Positions 58,606 to 64,000 of a stretch of DNA of 64,000 nt are shown here, piece after piece. The stretch covers positions 1,937,001-2,001,000 of the forward strand of contig NZ_CP076448.1 in assembly GCF_019203965.1 (NCBI RefSeq), in the 5' to 3' direction. The notes below the pieces were generated by a model. That model was not told the DNA's origin. It worked only from the letters and a program-made list of their open reading frames with translations, and ran no database searches. Made by a program: the position numbers and the translations under genes. Source of the stretch: Elioraea tepida. GTDB taxonomy: Bacteria; Pseudomonadota; Alphaproteobacteria; Acetobacterales; Acetobacteraceae. The stretch's first letter is position 1. Each line of letters starts with the position of its first letter.

Positions 58606-59817
58606 TCACAGCATCTGCGCGGCCGCCCCCGCGGCGGCCGTCGTCGCCACCGCCGCCCAGGCGGGAACCCTCCAGAGAACGAGCGCTGCGAAGCACGCGA
58701 CCGCGATCGCGAAATCCTCAGGCGTCTTCACGCTCGAGAGGAAGATCGGGTCGTAGAGCGCCGCGAGCAGGATCCCCACCACAGCGGCGTTCACGCCGCG
58801 CAGCATGGCTTGGGCGGTGGGCTCTCCCCGAACCCGGTCCCAGAATGGCAGCATCCCGTAGATCAGGAGCAGACCGGGCAGGAAGATCGCCACGAGCGCG
58901 ATCGCCCCGCCGAGCACCCCGTTCGGGCTCGGGGTCGCGGCGGCGCCGAGGAAAGCGCCGAAGCTGAAGAGCGGGCCCGGCACGGCCTGGGCGACGCCAT
59001 AGCCGGCGAGGAAGGTATCGGCGCTCATCCAGCGCGGCACGAAACTCGTCTCGAGCAGCGGCAGCACGACATGCCCGCCGCCGAACACGAGCGCCCCGGC
59101 GCGGTAGGCCGCCTCGAACAGGGCGAGCGCATGTGGCCCCTCCGAGGCGAAGAGCGGAAGCGAGACGAGCAGCACCCCCGCAAGCACGAGCGACGCCACG
59201 CCGGTTCGCCCCGGTACCGCGGGCCGCAGCGTTCCCTCCCTGTGCGTCGCGCCGTCGCGCAGCACGAGAAGCCCAACACAGCCGCCAGCGACGATCACGC
59301 CGATCTGCGTCCAGGCGCTCGGCACGACGAGCAGAGCGAGCGTCGCCGCGACCGCGATCGTGCCGCGCGTCCGGTCGGGGCAGAGGCTCCCCGCCATGCT
59401 CCAGACGGCCTGCGCCACCACCGCGACCGCCACGAGCTTGAGGCCGTGCACCACGCCCGCGCCCACGCCGCCGGAGGCGAGGTCGACGCCGTGCGCGGCA
59501 AGGAGCATCACGATCGCGGACGGCAGGGTGAACCCGAGCCAGGCGGCGAGACCGCCCGCGAGCCCGCGGCGGAGGACGCCGATCGCGAAGCCGGTCTGGC
59601 TGCTCGCGGGCCCGGGCAGGAACTGGGCGAGCGCGACGAGGTCGGCATAGGCACGGTCCGTGATCCAGCCGCGGCGGGAGACGAACTCCTCGCGCAGATA
59701 GCCGATATGCGCCACAGGGCCCCCGAAGGAGGTCAGGCCGAGGCGGAGGAAGACGCCGAGGATCGCGGCGAAGCCGTCGCGCCGGCCTGGGGATGTGGCA
59801 TCGGGCACAGCGCTCAC
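58606..59817 (-). CDS. chrA: chromate transporter ChrA
   Basis: A 403-residue membrane protein with two homologous halves. FLRLGLTSFGGPVAHIGYLREEFV...LAQFLPGPASSQTGFAIG and FEAAYRAGALVFGGGHVVLPLLE...GYGVAQAVPGPLFSFGAFLG carry the paired FGGP/GGG and PGP motifs of the CHR superfamily. It would expel chromate, or in some hosts another anion. A GTG at 59817 is chosen since it overlaps the stop of the GMC gene (GTGA) and gives a normal length. Confidence 0.93.
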   Translation of the reverse strand: MSAVPDATSPGRRDGFAAILGVFLRLGLTSFGGPVAHIGYLREEFVSRRGWITDRAYADLVALAQFLPGPASSQTGFAIGVLRRGLAGGLAAWLGFTLPSAIVMLLAAHGVDLASGGVGAGVVHGLKLVAVAVVAQAVWSMAGSLCPDRTRGTIAVAATLALLVVPSAWTQIGVIVAGGCVGLLVLRDGATHREGTLRPAVPGRTGVASLVLAGVLLVSLPLFASEGPHALALFEAAYRAGALVFGGGHVVLPLLETSFVPRWMSADTFLAGYGVAQAVPGPLFSFGAFLGAAATPSPNGVLGGAIALVAIFLPGLLLIYGMLPFWDRVRGEPTAQAMLRGVNAAVVGILLAALYDPIFLSSVKTPEDFAIAVACFAALVLWRVPAWAAVATTAAAGAAAQML

Positions 59818-61436
59818 GCCGCCCGAGCGTCTTCGAGGATCATGTCGGAGGCTTTCTCGCCGATCATGATCGCCGCGGCGTTGGTGTTGCCCGAGACAAG
59901 GCTCGGCATGATCGAGCAATCGACCACGCGCAGGCCGGGCATCGCCTTCACTCGAAGCCGCTCGTCCACCACCGCGCGGGGATCAGGCCCCATCCGGCAG
60001 GTGCTTGTGGGGTGATAGACGGTGGAGGCGCGGGCGCGGATATGCGCCATCAGCGCTGCGTCATCGGTCGCCTCCGGACCGGGCTCGACTTCGGCCGCGA
60101 CATAGGGGCGGAGCGGCGGGGCGTGCAGGATCGCCCGGAGCTTCTTGAGGCCGGCGAGCAGCGTGGCGCGGTCGGTCTCCGTGGAGAGGTAGTTCATGCG
60201 GATCTCGGGCGGAGCGGCGGGGTCGCGCGAGGTGATGCGCACGCTGCCGCGGCTTTCGGGGCGGAGCTGGCAGACATGCGCCATGAAGCCCGGGAAGGGG
60301 TGAAGCCTGTCGCCCATCCGGTCGGTCGAGAAGGGGATGAAGTGAACCTGCACGTCGGGGGTCGCGAGCCGCGGGTCGGTGCGGAAGAAGGCGCCGGCGT
60401 GGCCGGCGGCGATCGCAAGCCACCCGGAGCGGGTCAGCAGCCACTCCAGGCCGAGCCTCACCCGGCCGATCAGGCTCGTCGTCATGTCGTTGAGCGTGAT
60501 CGGGCGGGTGCAGCGCATCACGCAGCGCGCCTGGAGATGGTCCTGCAGGTCGGTGCCGACGCCGGGGAGGTCCTTCACCACGGGGATACCGAGCGAGGCG
60601 AGGAGCTCCCCCGGCCCAAGGCCGGAGCGCTGCAGGATCGCTGGGCTGCCGAAGGCGCCGGCGGAGAGGATCACCTCGCGCCTCGCCCGAACCAGCTGTT
60701 CGACGCCGCCGCGGCGGAACACCACGCCCGCGGCGCGGCCGTCCTCGATCAGAACCCGGTCGGTCAGCGCCTCGGTGATGACGGTGAGGTTGCCGCGCCG
60801 CCGCGCCGGGTGGAGATAGGCCACCGCCGCAGAGCAGCGTCGGCCGCGGCGTGAGGTCGTCTGGAAATAGCCCACTCCCTCCTGCACCACGCCGTTGAAG
60901 TCGCGCGTGCGCGGCAGGCCCTCGTGAACGGCGGAGGCGATGAAGGCCTCCGTCAGTTCGTGCGTGTGCGGGTCTGACACGCTCAGGGGCCCGTCGCCGC
61001 CGTGCTGGTCGTCGGCGCCGCGGACATTAGCCTCGGCGCGTCGGAAGTAGGGGAGCACGTCGTCGGCCGACCAGCCGGGGTTGCCGAGCTGGCGCCAGTG
61101 GTCGAAGTCCTCCCTCTGGCCGCGGATGTAGACGAGGCCGTTGATCGAGGAGGAGCCGCCCAGGACCTTGCCGCGCGGCTGGTAGACCCGCCTTCCGTTC
61201 AGTTCCGCCTCCGGAGCGGTCTCGTACATCCAGTTGACGGTGCCCTTGCGGAACAGTTTCGCGTAGCCGAGGGGGATGTGGATCCAGAGGTCTCGGTCCT
61301 CCGGCCCTGCTTCAAGCACGGCGACGCTGTGGCGCCCGTCGGCCGAGAGGCGGTTCGCCAGCACGCAGCCGGCGCTGCCCGCGCCGACGATGACGAAGTC
61401 GAAGGTGCCGATGGTCGGTTCCTGGGGGTGCTGCAT
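59814..61436 (-). CDS. GMC family FAD-dependent oxidoreductase (choline dehydrogenase-like)
   Basis: A 540-residue flavoenzyme. FDFVIVGAGSAGCVLANRLS binds FAD; GKVLGGSSSINGLVYIRGQREDFD and AGAFGSPAILQRSGLGPG are the two GMC signatures; STVYHPTSTCRMG and LVSGNTNAAAIMIGEKA close the active-site region. It oxidises a primary or sugar alcohol of unknown identity. ATG at 61436 is chosen because the FAD motif follows at a normal distance. It is co-transcribed with chrA. Confidence 0.93.
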   Translation of the reverse strand: MQHPQEPTIGTFDFVIVGAGSAGCVLANRLSADGRHSVAVLEAGPEDRDLWIHIPLGYAKLFRKGTVNWMYETAPEAELNGRRVYQPRGKVLGGSSSINGLVYIRGQREDFDHWRQLGNPGWSADDVLPYFRRAEANVRGADDQHGGDGPLSVSDPHTHELTEAFIASAVHEGLPRTRDFNGVVQEGVGYFQTTSRRGRRCSAAVAYLHPARRRGNLTVITEALTDRVLIEDGRAAGVVFRRGGVEQLVRARREVILSAGAFGSPAILQRSGLGPGELLASLGIPVVKDLPGVGTDLQDHLQARCVMRCTRPITLNDMTTSLIGRVRLGLEWLLTRSGWLAIAAGHAGAFFRTDPRLATPDVQVHFIPFSTDRMGDRLHPFPGFMAHVCQLRPESRGSVRITSRDPAAPPEIRMNYLSTETDRATLLAGLKKLRAILHAPPLRPYVAAEVEPGPEATDDAALMAHIRARASTVYHPTSTCRMGPDPRAVVDERLRVKAMPGLRVVDCSIMPSLVSGNTNAAAIMIGEKASDMILEDARAA

Positions 61437-61766
61437 CCTGCCGCCGTTTCCTCGCCCGTCCCGGGGTTGCCCTTGTTGCCCCACATCACGCCACACGGTC
61501 TCGCCGAGGGCCAGGGGGCGTGCTTCGGGGCGATCGCCGGCGGCGTGATCCGACCCGGGCCTTCACCCTCAGGTGGAGGACGCGGGCGTGTCGGAACATC
61601 TTACAGTTCGGGTTCACACCCGTGGCGCGCGTCCGCAACGCTCTGGAGCTGCACGGTTTTCTCGTGCAACACGGATATTGCTGCGAAACTTCGCGGCTGG
61701 CGGAGAGAGGCCTTCCCGGCGGCGTGGCGACCGGAAAACAACACGCAGCGACACGGAGTAAGGCTC
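61437..61766. other. 330-base gap with a short conserved motif upstream of the broken PEP-CTERM gene
   Basis: No gene is recognised. At 61587-61605 the motif CGTGTCGGAACATCTTACA matches 16 of 19 bases at 62559-62577. A good ribosome site (GGAGTAAGG) lies just before the ATG at 61767. Confidence 0.45.
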
Positions 61767-62546
61767 ATGAAAAGGACAGTTCTGGCGGGGGTGGCGGCAG
61801 CGGGCCTAGAGCAGATCGCATACGGCTGGAAACAGCCGTAGGCGTGAAGATGCTCGCAAGATAAGGCCAGAGCGGTTTCCACTCATCTGGAAACCGCTCT
61901 AGCGCTCGCGTCACCGACCGCACAGGCGGCGCCAACGATCGGCACCACCGCCGCCAACAACGACGTCATCGGCCAAGTCAGGGGCTGGTTCGGTGCGCAG
62001 TGGTATCTGATCGCAGGCGCGACCACCACGGTCGAGGTGTTTTACATCGGCCGGGAGGCCCGCTGGGACAACACCTTCACGATCGGCGGGTCGACCTACG
62101 GGCCTTTCGCGAATACCAGTGGCATCTCGATGCTGTTCGGCGGAACGGAGGCGCCGCAGCAGCTGGCCAACGCGTCGATCAACCCCCGGCTGATCGAATT
62201 CTCCTTCACGACGCCGAACGATACCGTCACCAACGGCAGCAACCCGGGCCAGGCGTTCGCTCCGGAGTTCTGGTCGGCGGTCTACACCTGCGACCTCTCG
62301 GAGGCGAACCTCGCTACCTCCTGCGCCTGGGGCACGGGCAGCACGGCGAGCAGCGGCAACACACTGATCCTCGCTCTCGATGACGGTGGTGGCGGGCGGG
62401 ACGACAACCACGATGACCTCGTGATGGTCATCCGAATCTCGAACGGCAGGTTCGAGACTCCCGTTCCCGAGCCCGCCACGCTCGGGCCGCTCGGGGCAGG
62501 CCTGATCGGGCTCGGCTTCGTCGCCCGCCGACGCCGCAGGGCCTGA
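61767..62546 (+). pseudogene. PEP-CTERM exported protein, signal peptide interrupted by a MITE-like element
   Basis: The start reads MKRTVLAGVAAAGL, then the element at 61806-61902 adds an in-frame TAG. Removing 93 bases between the two CTAG borders restores the frame as ...AAGL-ALASPTAQA-APTIG, a textbook signal peptide with an AxA-type cleavage site. The mature part (GWFGAQWYLIAGATTTVEVFYIGREARWDN...) is a small secreted protein I do not otherwise recognise. It ends VPEPATLGPLGAGLIGLGFVA with a basic tail, a PEP-CTERM signal. As it stands the exported protein cannot be made from the normal start. Confidence 0.88.
61806..61902 (+). mobile_element. MITE-like element, copy B, inserted at CTAG
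   Basis: About 93 bases bordered by CTAG on both sides (61806-61809 and 61899-61902). The left part begins GAGCAGATCGCATACGGCTG and the right end is a stem-loop AGAGCGGTTTCCA/TGGAAACCGCTCT. It shares both parts with copy A at 42639. Insertion at CTAG with a TA duplication is the habit of IS630-type transposases, so it may be moved by one elsewhere in the genome (inference). No coding capacity. Confidence 0.75.
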
Positions 62547-62558
62547 CTGTTACAGAGC

Positions 62559-62577
62559 CGTGTCGGAAAACTTTACA
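62559..62577. promoter_or_regulatory. second copy of the CGTGTCGGAA motif
   Basis: CGTGTCGGAAAACTTTACA, 19 bases, lies 12 bases after the PEP-CTERM stop and just before the terminator. The other copy is before the same gene. The pair brackets the gene; function unknown. Confidence 0.4.
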
Positions 62578-62597
62578 CTCTGACGGGGTGACGTTCG

Positions 62598-62630
62598 GGG
62601 CGGTGCCGCAGGGCACCGCCCTTTTCGTTT
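62598..62630 (+). terminator. intrinsic terminator after the PEP-CTERM gene
   Basis: GGGCGGTGCC pairs perfectly with GGCACCGCCC around GCAG, followed by TTTTCGTTT. This strong stem and T run should end transcription of the broken PEP-CTERM gene. Confidence 0.88.
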
Positions 62631-62727
62631 GCGCTCGCGTCCGATCCCGGCTTGCCGTCGTCGCCCGGGGGGGTAGGAATGGGGCCTCGGCCCCGCCCCC
62701 AAAGCCCCTCTGGAGACCACACGCCCC

Positions 62728-64000
62728 ATGAACGGCGCCGAAAGCCTCGTCCACACCCTGCTCGCCTCTGGCGTCGACACCTGCTTCGCCAATCCCGGCA
62801 CCTCGGAGATGCACTTCGTCGCCGCGCTCGACCGGGTTCCGGGCATGCGCTGCGTGCTCGGCCTGTTCGAGGGGGTGGTGACGGGCGCGGCCGACGGCTA
62901 CGCCCGGATGGCCGGCAAGCCCGCCGCCACCCTGCTTCACTGCGGGCCCGGCCTCGCCAATGCGGCCGCGAACCTGCACAACGCCCGGCGCGCCCGCTCG
63001 CCCATGGTCAACGTGGTGGGTGACCATGCCACCTACCACCGCGCCTGGGATGCACCGCTCACGGCCGATGTCGAGGGGATCGCGCGGCCGTTCAGCGACT
63101 GGGTCAGAAGCGGGAGGAGCGCCGCCACCATCGCCGCGGACGGCGCCGCCGCGGTGCAGGCCGCCCGCACCGCCCCGGGCCAGATCGCGACCCTGATCCT
63201 TCCCGCCGACACGGCCTGGGGCGAGGCGGACGGCCCTGCCGCGCCGCTGCCGGTGCCGGCGCCCGCTCCCGCCTCGCCGCAGCAGATCGAGGGGGCGGCG
63301 CGGCTTCTGCATCGCGACGGCGCGAAGGTTCTGCTCCTGCTCGCCGGAGCGGCGCTCGCGGAGGCGGGCCAGCGCGCCGCGTCCCGGATCGCCGCCGCCA
63401 CCGGCGCCGGCCTGCGCGCCCAGATGTCGAACGCCCGGGTTGCCCGCGGCCAGGGGCGATACCCGATCGAGCGCGTGCCCTACCCGGTGGACCATGCCCT
63501 CGCCGCTCTCGCCCCCTACACCGCCTGCATCCTGGTCGGCGCCAAGCACCCGGTGGCCTTCTTCGCCTATCCGGGCAAGCCGAGCTCGCTGCTTCCCGAG
63601 GGCTGCACGGTGCACGTGCTCGCCCGGCCCGACCAGGACGTGGCCGGGGCGCTCGAGGCGCTCGCCGAGGAGGTGGCGCGCGGTGTGGCCCCGCCGCCCG
63701 CCAACGCAGGGCCGCGCCCCACGCCGCCCGGAGGGCCGGTGACCTGCGAGGGGATCGCCCGAACCGTCGCAGCCCTGATGCCCGAGGGCGCCATCGTGGT
63801 CGACGAAGGCGTGACCACGGGGCGCGGCTTCTTTGCCGAGACCCATGCCGCCCCGCCGCATGACTGGCTCCAGCTCACCGGCGGCTCGATCGGCGAGGGG
63901 CTGCCGCTCGCGCTCGGTGCCGCGATCGCCTGCCCCGACCGCAAGGTGATCGGGCTGCAGGCGGACGGCTCTGCCATGTACACGGTGCAGGCGCTGTGGA
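62728..64000 (+). CDS. thiamine-diphosphate-dependent enzyme, acetolactate synthase/benzoylformate decarboxylase-like (partial)
   Basis: The first 424 residues of an enzyme that runs off the window. AESLVHTLLASGVDTCFANPGTSEMHFVAALD contains the catalytic-type PGTSE and the later LFEGVVTGAADGYARMAGKPAATLLHCGPGLANAAANLHNA the activating Glu region. GGSIGEGLPLALGAAIACPDRKVIGLQADGSAMYT is the GDG-like diphosphate site, here ADGSAMYT. It is probably not the biosynthetic acetolactate synthase, given the divergence and absence of a small subunit nearby, but the rest of the gene is not visible. Confidence 0.85.
   Translation, partial: MNGAESLVHTLLASGVDTCFANPGTSEMHFVAALDRVPGMRCVLGLFEGVVTGAADGYARMAGKPAATLLHCGPGLANAAANLHNARRARSPMVNVVGDHATYHRAWDAPLTADVEGIARPFSDWVRSGRSAATIAADGAAAVQAARTAPGQIATLILPADTAWGEADGPAAPLPVPAPAPASPQQIEGAARLLHRDGAKVLLLLAGAALAEAGQRAASRIAAATGAGLRAQMSNARVARGQGRYPIERVPYPVDHALAALAPYTACILVGAKHPVAFFAYPGKPSSLLPEGCTVHVLARPDQDVAGALEALAEEVARGVAPPPANAGPRPTPPGGPVTCEGIARTVAALMPEGAIVVDEGVTTGRGFFAETHAAPPHDWLQLTGGSIGEGLPLALGAAIACPDRKVIGLQADGSAMYTVQALW

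Overview
The window is about 70% GC, densely packed, and reads like the chromosome of an alphaproteobacterium. An Acetobacteraceae-like relative is my best guess from the mix of housekeeping genes, PEP-CTERM exported proteins, TRAP and Bug solute receptors and the yfgM-bamB-der gene order. I cannot fix the genus from sequence alone.

Region 1 (1-13927) holds the tail of a BON-type gene, a class A penicillin-binding protein and a complete type III-A CRISPR-Cas locus. The interference operon is cas6, a CARF/winged-helix protein, cas10 (HD and GGDD both intact), csm2, csm3, csm4, csm5 and a CARF-HEPN Csm6-type ribonuclease. Nearly all junctions overlap by 1-11 bases. A separate adaptation operon follows in the unusual order cas2a-cas1a-cas1b-cas2b, where Cas1b is a shortened Cas1 relative without the expected catalytic residues. 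The same palindrome, GACAACATTGTC, lies about 40 bases upstream of the first gene of both operons.

Region 2 (13928-17884) is a leader, a 50-repeat CRISPR array on the + strand and a tRNA-Ala(CGC). Region 5 (54797-58371) mirrors it: tRNA-Ala(GGC), a 41-repeat array on the - strand with the same repeat, a near-identical leader and a 5'-truncated copy of cas2b. The two halves face each other across about 37 kb and share a 382-base inverted duplication. The 89 spacers hold several patterns: overlapping spacers that tile one viral gene, with pieces in both arrays; nine distinct spacers antisense to Shine-Dalgarno/start-codon regions; one exact spacer duplication; and two long perfect hairpins at the old end of array 1.

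Region 3 (18048-42641) is core metabolism: yggT, DUF167, folD, argG, cvpA, purF, sugar-nucleotide and SDR enzymes, der-bamB-yfgM, a pyruvate-kinase-like protein, a single-frame NadD-RsfS fusion, a DevBCA-type exporter with a TetR regulator, ahcY and a small glycan group (epimerase, glycosyltransferase, methyltransferase, asparagine synthase).

Region 4 (42639-54646) holds two secreted PEP-CTERM phosphate-releasing enzymes, a Bug receptor, a split TRAP transporter, an RraA-like protein, a histidine phosphatase, uppP and acetoacetyl-CoA ligase. Region 6 (58606-64000) has a GMC oxidoreductase-chrA pair, a PEP-CTERM gene broken inside its signal peptide by a 93-base MITE-like element (a relative lies at 42639-42736), and the start of a thiamine-diphosphate enzyme that runs off the window.

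All functions are read from motifs and gene order; no database search was run.
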